Assembly (NCBI GenBank): GCA_035638075.1
Contig: DASRAU010000009.1
Span: forward strand, 62,001-126,000
Direction of reading: 5' to 3'
Length of the DNA stretch: 64,000 bases
Source: DASRAU01 sp035638075
GTDB lineage: Bacteria; Acidobacteriota; Polarisedimenticolia; Gp22-AA2
Shown in pieces: positions 15,691-22,818 of this stretch. The stretch's first letter is position 1, and the number at the start of each line of letters is the position of its first letter. The notes under the pieces were generated by a model. That model saw nothing but the letters and a program-made list of their open reading frames with translations. It ran no database searches and was not told the origin of the DNA. The translations under genes and the position numbers were made by a program.

Positions 15691-15755
15691 TTTTTCACAT
15701 GTCTTGTGCACAGGCGAAGTCTCTGGAAAGAAAAAGGATTGGAAAGTTTTCCACC
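15691..15755 (+). promoter_or_regulatory. DnaA-box-like sites upstream of nrdJ
   Basis: TTTTTCACA (15691-15699) fits the relaxed DnaA consensus TTWTNCACA at all positions and TTTTCCACC (15747-15755) at eight of nine. Two poorer reverse copies start at 15705 and 15772. An A/T tract lies just upstream at 15658-15669. DnaA is known to act on nrdAB in E. coli, so a role in coupling nrdJ to replication is possible; chance matches cannot be excluded. Confidence 0.3.
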
Positions 15756-15759
15756 GGGG

Positions 15760-15775
15760 GCACAAAATGTTGTGG
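15760..15775 (+). promoter_or_regulatory. Candidate NrdR box
   Basis: GCACAAAATGTTGTGG matches the published NrdR palindrome acaCwAtATaTwGtgt at every strongly conserved position. It lies 7 bases upstream of the predicted -35 of nrdJ. NrdR is the ATP/dATP-sensing repressor of ribonucleotide reductase genes. A second box at the usual 31-32 base spacing is not seen. Confidence 0.45.
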
Positions 15776-15782
15776 AGACCCC

Positions 15783-15811
15783 TTGACGGACTACCACCGG
15801 CTGGCTAATCT
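15783..15811 (+). promoter_or_regulatory. Predicted nrdJ promoter
   Basis: TTGACG (-35) and TAATCT (-10) are 17 bases apart. The -35 is close to consensus and the -10 is weaker. Transcription would start near 15818, giving a leader of about 230 bases before the nrdJ ATG. Confidence 0.45.
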
Positions 15812-15937
15812 TCGCGCGCTCGAGTCGAGGGCGAGCCGGACGGCGGCAGCAGGCTGGCGAGCCGACCCACCCGACCCGGGACGTCGAATCCAGTCTTCCA
15901 ACAGTTCCGGGAAGCGCCGTCGGGAGCGGTTTTCATC

Positions 15938-15973
15938 CGTTCCGGCGCAGCCATGGCGCGCGGGGCCGGAACG
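15938..15973 (+). promoter_or_regulatory. Strong hairpin in the nrdJ leader
   Basis: Perfect 9-base arms CGTTCCGGC and GCCGGAACG enclose 18 bases that contain the inner palindrome GCCATGGC. The hairpin ends 74 bases before the nrdJ ATG, and a TTTTT run follows 17 bases later. It could be an attenuator or mRNA-stability element; no known riboswitch class is recognised. Confidence 0.4.
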
Positions 15974-16047
15974 CGGGATTTTGGGCGCCATTTTTATCAT
16001 TGCTTCGGGGCCGGTTGGACGCCGGGCCGGGGATCGGGGGAGGCGGA

Positions 16048-18945
16048 ATGAAAAAGGAGTCCGAGCTGAGGGATCGCAAGACCGCTCCGACGCCGCAGCC
16101 GAAAAAGGGCCCGTCGCCGCAGACGGGGTTCTCGGCGCCCCTGTCGTTGCGACAGGCTGCCGAAGGCCTCACCCTGGAGCGCCACTTCACCCGCGTCGGG
16201 GTCGATCCCTTCGACGAGGTCGAGTGGGAGATCCGCAGCGCGGTCATCAGCAACGAGCGCGGCGAGGTGGTCTTCGAGCAGAAGGACGTCGAGGTCCCGA
16301 AGTCCTGGTCGCAGACCGCGACCAACGTCGTCGTGTCGAAATACTTCCGCGGCACGCTCGGCACCACCGAGCGGGAGCGCAGCGTGAAGCAGCTCATCGG
16401 CCGCGTCGTCCGCACGATCGGCGGGTGGGGACGGGCGCAGGGCTACTTCAACGGTGAGACCGACGCGCAGACCTTCGAGGCCGAGCTCAAGCACCTGCTC
16501 GTCATGCAGAAGATGTCCTTCAACTCGCCGGTCTGGTTCAACGTCGGCATCGAGGCGAAGCCGCAGTGCTCGGCGTGCTTCATCAACTCGGTGACGGACA
16601 CGATGGACTCGATCCTGACGCTGGCGCGCACCGAGGGGATGCTCTTCAAGTACGGCTCCGGCACCGGCACCAACCTGTCGCCGATCCGCTCCTCGAAAGA
16701 GCTGCTCGCCGGGGGCGGGACCGCCTCGGGCCCGGTGTCGTTCATGAAGGGCTACGACGCCTTCGCCGGCGTCATCAAGAGCGGCGGCAAGACCCGGCGC
16801 GCCGCCAAGATGGTCATCCTGAACATCGATCACCCCGACGTGGTCGAGTTCATCCGCTGCAAGCAGGAGGAGGAGAAGAAGGCCTGGACCCTCATCGACG
16901 CCGGCTACAACGGGGCCCTGGACGGCCCGGCCTACTCGTCGATCTTCTTCCAGAACTCCAACAACTCGGTGCGGGTCACCGACGACTTCATGCAGGCGGT
17001 CACCGAGGATCGCGACTGGCAGACGCGCGGCGTCGTCACCGGCGAGCCGGTGGACACCTACAAGGCGCGCGACCTCGTCCGGATGATCTCGGAAGCGACC
17101 TGGGTGTGCGGCGATCCGGGCATGCAGTTCGACACCACGGTCAACGACTGGCACCCGTGCCCGAACACCTCGCGCATCAACGCCAGCAACCCGTGCTCCG
17201 AGTACATGTTCCTCGACGACTCGGCCTGCAACCTGGCGTCGCTGAACCTCATGAAGCTGACGACGGCCGAAGGGGAGCTCGACGTCACGGCGTACAAGAA
17301 GGCGATCGAGACGACCATCCTGGCGCAGGAGATCCTCGTCGACAACGCGTCGTACCCGACCGAGCGGATCGCGAAGAACTCGCACGACTACCGGCCGCTG
17401 GGCCTCGGCTACGCCAACATCGGGGCGCTCTTGATGTCCCGCGGCCTCGCCTACGACTCGGACGCCGGGCGCGACTACGCCGGCGCCATCACGGCGGTTT
17501 TGACCGGGCACGCCTACGTGATGTCGGCCCGCATCGCCGAGAAGATGGGGCCGTTCAACGGCTACGAGAGCAACCGCGAGCCGTTCCTGCGCGTCATCAG
17601 GAAGCACGGCTCGCACGTGGCGAAGATCGACTCCGCCCACGTGCCGCTCGATCTCTACACCGCGGCGCGCGACGCCTGGACCGAAGCGCACGAGCTCGGC
17701 AGCACGCATGGCATCCGCAACGGCCAGGCGACCGTCCTCGCACCGACCGGCACCATCGCCTTCATGATGGACTGCGACACCACCGGCATCGAACCCGACA
17801 TCGCGCTCATCAAGTACAAGAAGCTGGTCGGCGGCGGGATGCTCAAGATCGTCAACCAGACGGTCCCGAAGGCCCTCGCCCGGCTCGGCTACAGCGACCA
17901 GCAGACGAAGGAGATCCTCGAGTCGCTCGACGAGAACGAGACCATCGAGGGCGCTCCGCACCTCAAGGACCAGCATCTGCCGGTCTTCGACTGCGCCTTC
18001 CGTCCGATGCGCGGCAGCCGCAGCATCCACTACATGGGCCACATCAAGATGATGGCGGCGGCGCAGCCGTTCATCTCCGGCGCCATCAGCAAGACGGTCA
18101 ACGTCCCGGCCGACACGACGGTGGAGGAGATCCAGCAGGCCTACATCGAGTCGTGGAAGCAGGGGCTCAAGGCGGTCGCCATCTACCGCGACGGGTGCAA
18201 GCGCAGCCAGCCGCTCAACACCGGCAAGGAGTCGAGCGCCAAGGCCAAGATCGAGGCGGTCTCGACCTCGGCCGTGGCCGAGGCGCCGCGCGCCATGCGC
18301 CGCCGCCTGCCGGACGAGCGCCGGGCGCTGACCCACAAGTTCTCCATTGCCGGGCACGACGGGTACCTGACCGTCGGCATGTACGAGGACGGCAAGCCGG
18401 GGGAGATCTTCCTGGTCATGGCCAAGGAAGGCAGCGTCGTCTCCGGGCTGATGGACAGCTTCGCGACGGCGGTGTCGCTGGCGCTGCAGTACGGCGTGCC
18501 GCTGCAGGTCCTCGTGGACAAGTTCAGCCACGTCCGCTTCGAGCCGTCGGGCTTCACCAACAACTCCGAGATCCCGATCGCCAAGTCGATCATCGACTAC
18601 ATCTTCCGCTGGCTCGGCTCGAAGTTCCTGGGCCGCGAGGCGGCCGAGGCGATCGGGGTGCACGTCAAAGGCGAGAGCGACGCCGTGCCGGAGTCGAACG
18701 TCACGCCGATGCACCCCGCTCCGCGCGCGACCTCCAGCCCCATGCCCGTCACGCTGACGCCGGGTCCCACGGCGGTGGCGGCGCCGGCGTCGGTCGGGGC
18801 GGCAGGGAACGACACCAGCCGCGCGCCGTTCGCCTTCCGTCCCGACGAGGACGCGCCACCGTGCGCCGACTGCGGCGCGATCATGGTGCGCAATGGCGCG
18901 TGCTACAAATGCCTCAACTGCGGTTCGACGAGCGGCTGTTCCTGA
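16048..18945 (+). CDS. nrdJ: Adenosylcobalamin-dependent ribonucleoside-diphosphate reductase (class II)
   Basis: 965 residues. Class II RNRs make deoxynucleotides without oxygen, using B12 to generate the thiyl radical. Visible are the N-terminal LTLERHFTRVGVDPFDEVEWE region, QCSACFINSVTD, the glycine-rich KYGSGTGTNLSPIR, NASNPCSEYMFLDDSACNLASLNL with the active-site Cys and Asn-x-Cys-x-Glu motif, and LAPTGTIAFMMDCDTTGIEP. A TSCPD-type domain follows (about 770-870). A C-terminal zinc ribbon has CADCG and CYKCLNCGS, as usual for long NrdJ. The ATG at 16048 is preceded by GGGGGAGG; the in-frame codons upstream are unlikely. A strong intrinsic terminator lies 56 bases after the stop. Confidence 0.97.
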   Translation: MKKESELRDRKTAPTPQPKKGPSPQTGFSAPLSLRQAAEGLTLERHFTRVGVDPFDEVEWEIRSAVISNERGEVVFEQKDVEVPKSWSQTATNVVVSKYFRGTLGTTERERSVKQLIGRVVRTIGGWGRAQGYFNGETDAQTFEAELKHLLVMQKMSFNSPVWFNVGIEAKPQCSACFINSVTDTMDSILTLARTEGMLFKYGSGTGTNLSPIRSSKELLAGGGTASGPVSFMKGYDAFAGVIKSGGKTRRAAKMVILNIDHPDVVEFIRCKQEEEKKAWTLIDAGYNGALDGPAYSSIFFQNSNNSVRVTDDFMQAVTEDRDWQTRGVVTGEPVDTYKARDLVRMISEATWVCGDPGMQFDTTVNDWHPCPNTSRINASNPCSEYMFLDDSACNLASLNLMKLTTAEGELDVTAYKKAIETTILAQEILVDNASYPTERIAKNSHDYRPLGLGYANIGALLMSRGLAYDSDAGRDYAGAITAVLTGHAYVMSARIAEKMGPFNGYESNREPFLRVIRKHGSHVAKIDSAHVPLDLYTAARDAWTEAHELGSTHGIRNGQATVLAPTGTIAFMMDCDTTGIEPDIALIKYKKLVGGGMLKIVNQTVPKALARLGYSDQQTKEILESLDENETIEGAPHLKDQHLPVFDCAFRPMRGSRSIHYMGHIKMMAAAQPFISGAISKTVNVPADTTVEEIQQAYIESWKQGLKAVAIYRDGCKRSQPLNTGKESSAKAKIEAVSTSAVAEAPRAMRRRLPDERRALTHKFSIAGHDGYLTVGMYEDGKPGEIFLVMAKEGSVVSGLMDSFATAVSLALQYGVPLQVLVDKFSHVRFEPSGFTNNSEIPIAKSIIDYIFRWLGSKFLGREAAEAIGVHVKGESDAVPESNVTPMHPAPRATSSPMPVTLTPGPTAVAAPASVGAAGNDTSRAPFAFRPDEDAPPCADCGAIMVRNGACYKCLNCGSTSGCS

Positions 18946-19000
18946 GGCCGGTGCCCGGTTCGGCTCCGTCGATTCGGGTTCTCTGATGTCGATTCAGTCC

Positions 19001-19034
19001 ACCGCGGCGCCCGAGAAGGGCGCCGCGGTTTTTT
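19001..19034 (+). terminator. Intrinsic terminator of nrdJ
   Basis: A perfect 11-base stem CCGCGGCGCCC/GGGCGCCGCGG (12 with the flanking A-T pair) with loop GAGAA is followed directly by six T. It is the clearest rho-independent terminator in the window. It falls inside the longest open frame of the next gene, which bears on that gene's start. Confidence 0.85.
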
Positions 19035-19045
19035 CGTCCCCGCTC

Positions 19046-19759
19046 ATGGGCGCGCTCGCGGTGGCGGCCGCCGGACTCGTGCTGGCGTCGGTGGTCCCGG
19101 TCCTCGCAGGCTCGGGGGCCTCGCTGTCGCATGGAGAGGCCGTCAAGGCGGCCCGCCGCATCCAGAACGCCTGCTTCGCGACCTATCCGCCCGAGCTGCT
19201 GAAGCGCCTGACCGGGTCCGAGAAGGTCTCGTCGGAGGTCCGGGACGATCCGGCCCTGCAGATGAAGGCCTTCACCCACACCGACCGGCGCGAAAAGGGG
19301 CTCTTCTACCCGACCTCGCTCGACGACACGCTCGACGCCTTCGAGTCGGAGGTCCGCCCCCGGCTCAAGCTCCTCGATCTCGGCAGCGGCGACGGCCGGG
19401 TCGTGTTCCTGGCGGCGGTGATGGGCGCCGACGCCACCGGGATCGAGTGGGAGCCGACGCTCCACCGCCTGGCGCTGGACGCGCGCAAGCGCCTCGGGAG
19501 CTTCGTTCCGCGGGGACGGGCGCACCTCCGCCAGGGGGATTTCCTGCGCGAGGATTTCTCGCGCTACGACCTGCTCTTCTATTTCGGCTCCGGCAGCTTC
19601 GATGACACCGCCCTCTTCGACAAGATCCGTCGCGAGCTGCGGCCCGGGGCGCGGCTCTTGTTCGCGCACGAAACGCTGCCTCCGTCCGGCCTGCACGAGG
19701 CGGCGACGTACAGCGTGGTGAAGGTCTACGTGCAGCCGGCGGGCGGCGGCTCCCCCTGA
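19046..19759 (+). CDS. Exported or membrane-anchored class I SAM methyltransferase-like protein
   Basis: 237 residues from this start. An N-terminal hydrophobic segment (GALAVAAAGLVLASVVPVLA) is followed by a Rossmann methyltransferase core: motif I LLDLGSGDGRVVF, acidic residue in ATGIEWEPTLH, a GDFLREDFSRYDLLFYFG motif-IV region and LRPGARLLFAHE. The reading frame is open back to an ATG at 18986, but the nrdJ terminator hairpin sits between the two starts, so the ATG at 19046 is preferred; neither has a good ribosome site. A methyltransferase outside the cytoplasm would be odd, so the helix is probably an anchor with the domain inside. Substrate unknown. Confidence 0.65.
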   Translation: MGALAVAAAGLVLASVVPVLAGSGASLSHGEAVKAARRIQNACFATYPPELLKRLTGSEKVSSEVRDDPALQMKAFTHTDRREKGLFYPTSLDDTLDAFESEVRPRLKLLDLGSGDGRVVFLAAVMGADATGIEWEPTLHRLALDARKRLGSFVPRGRAHLRQGDFLREDFSRYDLLFYFGSGSFDDTALFDKIRRELRPGARLLFAHETLPPSGLHEAATYSVVKVYVQPAGGGSP

Positions 19760-20643
19760 AGCCGTCTTCGTTCGCCCGACTGTTCTGGATCGCGGCCGGC
19801 GTCCTTCTCCTCCTCTTCGGTCTCTGGGGCTTCTGGCTCGAGCCGCGGTCGCTCTGGGTCCGCACCGAGGGCCTCGCCATTCCCGGGTGGCCGAAGGAGG
19901 ACGACGGGCTGCGGGTCGCGCTGCTCGCCGACATCCATTGCGGCTCGGCGTGGAACGGCGAGGACAAGCTGCGCGAGATCGTGCGGAGGACGAATGCCGA
20001 GGGGCCGAATCTCGTCCTGCTCCTCGGGGACTACATCATCCACGGCAGCCTCGGCGGGCACTCCGTCCCGCCCGAGAAGGTGGCGGCACTCCTCGGCGAT
20101 CTGCGGGCGCCTCTCGGAGTTTTCGCCGTGCTCGGCAACCACGATTACGGCATGAACGGGCCGCGCATCCGCGGCGCCTTCCGGGCGGCCGGCATCACCG
20201 TCCTCGAGGACGAGTCGGTGCGCGTCGGCGGTGGCAACGGCGGCCCCGGCGCCGACGCGCCCTTCTGGCTGACGGGCGTCTCCGATTTCCTGCGGGCCCC
20301 GCACGATCTGCTCGGGGCGCTGGCGATGGTCACGGACGACGCGCCGGTGCTGCTCCTCACCCATAACCCGGATCTCTTTCCCGAGGTCCCGGCGCGCGTC
20401 TCGCTGACGCTCGCCGGGCACACCCACGGCGGGCAGGTGCGGCTGCCGTTCCTGGGGCGTCCCATCGTTCCCTCGATGTACGGCCAGCGCTTCGCCGCCG
20501 GGCACGTCATCGAGGACAAGCGGCATCTCTACGTCGCGACCGGGCTCGGCACGAGCATCGTGCCGGTGCGCTTCCTGGTGCGGCCGGAGATCGTCGTCCT
20601 CGAGCTGCACCCTGTCGTGAAAGGACGCCGGCCGCCCGGGTGA
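19756..20643 (+). CDS. Membrane-anchored metallophosphoesterase, YkuE-like
   Basis: 295 residues if translation starts at the CTG that overlaps the previous stop (CTGA). The frame upstream of the GTG at 19981 encodes a membrane helix (LFWIAAGVLLLLFGLWGFWL) and metal motif I ADIHC, which a protein starting at 19981 would lack, so the gene must start earlier; no ATG, GTG or TTG is available. Other calcineurin-fold motifs are LLGDYI, VLGNHDYG, LLTHNPD and LAGHTHGGQ. YkuE-like enzymes are bimetal phosphoesterases associated with the membrane or cell surface, some acting on lipid pyrophosphates such as UDP-diacylglucosamine. The substrate here is not known. Confidence 0.8.
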   Translation: MKPSSFARLFWIAAGVLLLLFGLWGFWLEPRSLWVRTEGLAIPGWPKEDDGLRVALLADIHCGSAWNGEDKLREIVRRTNAEGPNLVLLLGDYIIHGSLGGHSVPPEKVAALLGDLRAPLGVFAVLGNHDYGMNGPRIRGAFRAAGITVLEDESVRVGGGNGGPGADAPFWLTGVSDFLRAPHDLLGALAMVTDDAPVLLLTHNPDLFPEVPARVSLTLAGHTHGGQVRLPFLGRPIVPSMYGQRFAAGHVIEDKRHLYVATGLGTSIVPVRFLVRPEIVVLELHPVVKGRRPPG

Positions 20644-20670
20644 TCCATTCCGCGAGGCCGCGGTAGGATC
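20642..20670 (+). terminator. Hairpin after the metallophosphoesterase
   Basis: GATCC-3-CCGCG-AGGC-CGCGG-2-GGATC forms a ten-pair stem with a small internal loop. It begins in the stop codon. No T-run follows, so it may act as a weak terminator or a processing site before the next gene. Confidence 0.35.
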
Positions 20671-20693
20671 ACAATCCTCGAAGAGGCAAGGTC

Positions 20694-21275
20694 ATGTCGA
20701 AGCGTTTGAGGTGGGCAGGAGGCACGCTTCTTCTCGCTGCGCTTGCGGTTGTCGGGGGCCTTTCACTCGCGCACGCCGAAACGCCCGCGGCCCCCGGGCC
20801 GGTGAAGACGCCGACGGCCGCGGGAGGGACGCTCGGCGCGAAGGCGGCGCTCGAGCAGCTCAAGGAGCTCGCCGGGACGTGGGAGGGCACCACCCCGTCG
20901 CCCGAAGGCGCGGCGACCCGGTCGGTCTTCGCGGTCACCGCCGGCGGGACGGCGGTGATGGAGACGCAGTTCCCCGGGACCGACCAGGAGATGATCACGC
21001 TGTACTTCGTCGACGGGCCGAACCTGCGCGCGACGCATTACTGCTCCGCGGGCAACCAGCCGCACATGAAGCTCGACACCCGCGCATCCGCGCCGGGCGA
21101 CCTGCGCTTCGCCTTCGACGGCGGCACCAGCTTCGATCCGAAGAAGGACGTGCACATCCACTCGGTCCGCTACGTCTTCGGCGCCGACGGGTCGCTCTCA
21201 GAGGAGTGGGAGTACCGCAACGAAGGGAAGACGTCCGGCACCCACAAGGTGACGCTGACCCGCAAGTCGTCCTGA
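20694..21275 (+). CDS. Secreted protein of unknown function, DUF1579-like
   Basis: 193 residues. A clear signal peptide (MSKRLRWAGGTLLLAALAVVGGLSLAHA, cleavage after AHA) is followed by a Pro/Ala linker and one lipocalin-like domain: LKELAGTWEGTT, a Met/Thr-rich FAVTAGGTAVMET, EMITLYFVDGPNLRATHYC, PHMKL and a C-terminal EEWEYRNEGK. The LxGTWEG start and the HYC motif are typical of DUF1579-type or heme-free lipocalin-like exported proteins. Nothing indicates a ligand or enzyme activity. It converges on thiD with 13 bases between stops. Confidence 0.75.
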   Translation: MSKRLRWAGGTLLLAALAVVGGLSLAHAETPAAPGPVKTPTAAGGTLGAKAALEQLKELAGTWEGTTPSPEGAATRSVFAVTAGGTAVMETQFPGTDQEMITLYFVDGPNLRATHYCSAGNQPHMKLDTRASAPGDLRFAFDGGTSFDPKKDVHIHSVRYVFGADGSLSEEWEYRNEGKTSGTHKVTLTRKSS

Positions 21276-21288
21276 ATCCGGGGCTCTT

Positions 21289-22110
21289 CTAGGAGCCGGT
21301 GCCGCCGCGCGGCGGGATGCCGGCAACGAAGTGCTCCACCGGTCCCGCTCCCCGGCCCAGCCCGGGGGCGGACTGGATGGCGTCGAACAGCCAGGCCTTC
21401 GCCCGGAACGCCGCCTCGAGCGGCGGGCTGCCGAGCGCCAGGAGCGCCGCGATCGCCGCCGACAGCGTGCAGCCGGTGCCGTGGGTGTTCCGGGTCTCGA
21501 GGCGCGGGCCGCGCAAGCTCTCGAAGTTCCGGCCGTCGTGGAAGAGATCGATGGCCTCGGCGCCGTGGGCGTGCCCGCCCTTGATGAGCACGGTGCGGGC
21601 GCCGTGCGCGACCAGGCGCCGCGCCGCCTCGCGCGCCGCGTCGTCCGAGGTGATGGCCACGCCGGAGAGCCGCTGCGCCTCGGGCAGGTTCGGGGTCACC
21701 ATCTCCGCGAGCGGCAGGAGCCGCATCCGCAGCGCCTCGATCGCGTCGTCGCGCAGGAGCACAGCACCGCTCTTGCTCACCATGACGGGATCGACGACGA
21801 CGTGCGGGAGCGCGCGCCGCTCCAGGGCGGCGGCGACCGCCTGGACGATGGCCTTGTTCGCCAGCATCCCGGTCTTGACGGCGGCGATGGCGAAGTCCGC
21901 GGCGACCGCGTCGATCTGCGCCGTCACCACGGCGGGAGTGATGTCCTGGACGGCGGTCACGCTCACGGTGTTCTGCGCGGTGACGGCCGAGATGGCCGAG
22001 GTGCCGTAGACGCCGAAAGCGGCGAAAGTCTTCAGGTCGGCCTGGATGCCGGCGCCACCGCCGGAATCCGAGCCCGCGATGGTCAGGGCGACTTTGGGCA
22101 GAGCGCTCAT
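21289..22110 (-). CDS. thiD: Hydroxymethylpyrimidine/phosphomethylpyrimidine kinase
   Basis: 273 residues, ribokinase-fold kinase of thiamine synthesis. It phosphorylates HMP to HMP-PP. Recognised by ALTIAGSDSGGGAGIQADLKTF, FGVYGTSAISAVTAQNT, VKTGML, VVDPVMVSKSGA, TPNLPEA and the anion-hole signature RNTHGTGCTLSAAIA. The length is normal. Its ATG overlaps the thiE stop by four bases, so thiE and thiD are translationally coupled and together supply both late steps leading to thiamine phosphate. The rest of the pathway is not in the window. Confidence 0.96.
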   Translation of the reverse strand: MSALPKVALTIAGSDSGGGAGIQADLKTFAAFGVYGTSAISAVTAQNTVSVTAVQDITPAVVTAQIDAVAADFAIAAVKTGMLANKAIVQAVAAALERRALPHVVVDPVMVSKSGAVLLRDDAIEALRMRLLPLAEMVTPNLPEAQRLSGVAITSDDAAREAARRLVAHGARTVLIKGGHAHGAEAIDLFHDGRNFESLRGPRLETRNTHGTGCTLSAAIAALLALGSPPLEAAFRAKAWLFDAIQSAPGLGRGAGPVEHFVAGIPPRGGTGS

Positions 22111-22772
22111 GTCCCGCTCCTTCCGGCGGCGGAACGGCGGCCCTCGAGGAAGCGCTGCTTGAGCGCCCGGGCGGCCGCCGCCATGTCGGGCGCGGTCACG
22201 ACCGCGGAGACGACCGCGATGCCCGCCGCCCCGGTCGCGCCGACCGCGGCGACGTTTTCGTAACTGATGCCGCCGATGGCCACGACCGGGACGGAAACGG
22301 CGCGGACGATCTCCGCCAGCGCCTCGGTCCCGAGCGGCGGCCCCGCGTCGGCCTTGGTGCTGGTCGCGAAGACGGGGCCGACACCGATGTAATCGGCGCC
22401 GTCCTTCACCGCCCGTTTCGCCTCTTCGAGAGTCCCGGCCGACACGCCCAAAAGCGCCGGCGGCTTCAGCAGCCGCCGGGCGGCCCGCGCCGGCAGGTCC
22501 TCGGGCCCGACGTGCGCCCCGTCCGCGCCGAAGAGCATCGCCACGTCCACCCGGTCGTTGACGAACAGCGCCGCCCCGAATTTCCGGGCCATCGGCTGGC
22601 ATTCGGACACGGCCAACCCTAAGTTTCCAGCCGTGGATCCCTTGTCGCGGATCTGCACCGCGTCGGCTCCCCCGGCGAGCGCGGCCCGCACGATGTCGGC
22701 GTGCGAGCGCGAGGGAGCGAGGGTGACGTCGGTGAGCACGTACAGGTCGTAGCGGGGCCAGCCGGACGTCAT
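22107..22772 (-). CDS. thiE: Thiamine-phosphate synthase
   Basis: 221 residues, TIM-barrel enzyme joining HMP-PP and thiazole phosphate to thiamine monophosphate. Motifs: YVLTDVTL, ADAVQIRDKG, LFVNDRVDVAMLFGADGAHVGPEDLP, GVSAGTLEEAKRAVKDGADYIGVGPVFATSTK, VAIGGISYENVAAVGATGAAGIAVVSA. The ATG at 22772 lies at the family start; longer in-frame extensions run into the divergent kinase. A GGAG lies 5 to 6 bases upstream. First gene of thiED. No TPP riboswitch is visible in the short leader. Confidence 0.95.
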   Translation of the reverse strand: MTSGWPRYDLYVLTDVTLAPSRSHADIVRAALAGGADAVQIRDKGSTAGNLGLAVSECQPMARKFGAALFVNDRVDVAMLFGADGAHVGPEDLPARAARRLLKPPALLGVSAGTLEEAKRAVKDGADYIGVGPVFATSTKADAGPPLGTEALAEIVRAVSVPVVAIGGISYENVAAVGATGAAGIAVVSAVVTAPDMAAAARALKQRFLEGRRSAAGRSGT

Positions 22773-22795
22773 CGGATCTCCGGGGGAAGGCGGCC

Positions 22796-22804
22796 ATTCT
22801 AGCA
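22796..22804 (-). promoter_or_regulatory. Candidate extended -10 promoter for thiED
   Basis: On the reverse strand the sequence TGCTAGAAT fits the extended -10 pattern TGnTATAAT with one mismatch. It would start transcription about 17 bases before the thiE ATG. No good -35 is seen, as expected for extended -10 promoters. Confidence 0.4.
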
Positions 22805-22818
22805 TCGCGGAGAAGGAC

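Larger units (their letters stand above)
15157..16047. other. Non-coding region upstream of nrdJ (about 890 bases)
   Basis: No gene is supported here. The left edge holds the tRNA promoter. 15210-15540 is GC-rich with nothing recognised. 15540-15790 is clearly richer in A/T than its surroundings and holds the AAAAATTTTTT tract and the candidate DnaA and NrdR sites. 15783-15811 is the likely nrdJ promoter, giving a leader of about 230 bases with one strong hairpin. No cobalamin riboswitch core was found. Confidence 0.6.

Noticed and set aside
15640..15790. Chromosome origin suggested by an A/T tract and DnaA-like boxes
   Set aside because: Only one full match plus weak copies, with no dnaA, dnaN, gidA or parA nearby. 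A regulatory role at nrdJ is more economical.
15812..16047. Possible cobalamin riboswitch before the B12-dependent reductase
   Set aside because: The conserved GCCACTG-like and B12-box sequences could not be found; only a strong hairpin is present.
15997..18714. A 905-codon open frame antisense to nrdJ
   Set aside because: High-GC third-position bias leaves long antisense frames open. The translation is Arg/Val/Asp/His-rich without family motifs, and the opposite strand is clearly nrdJ.
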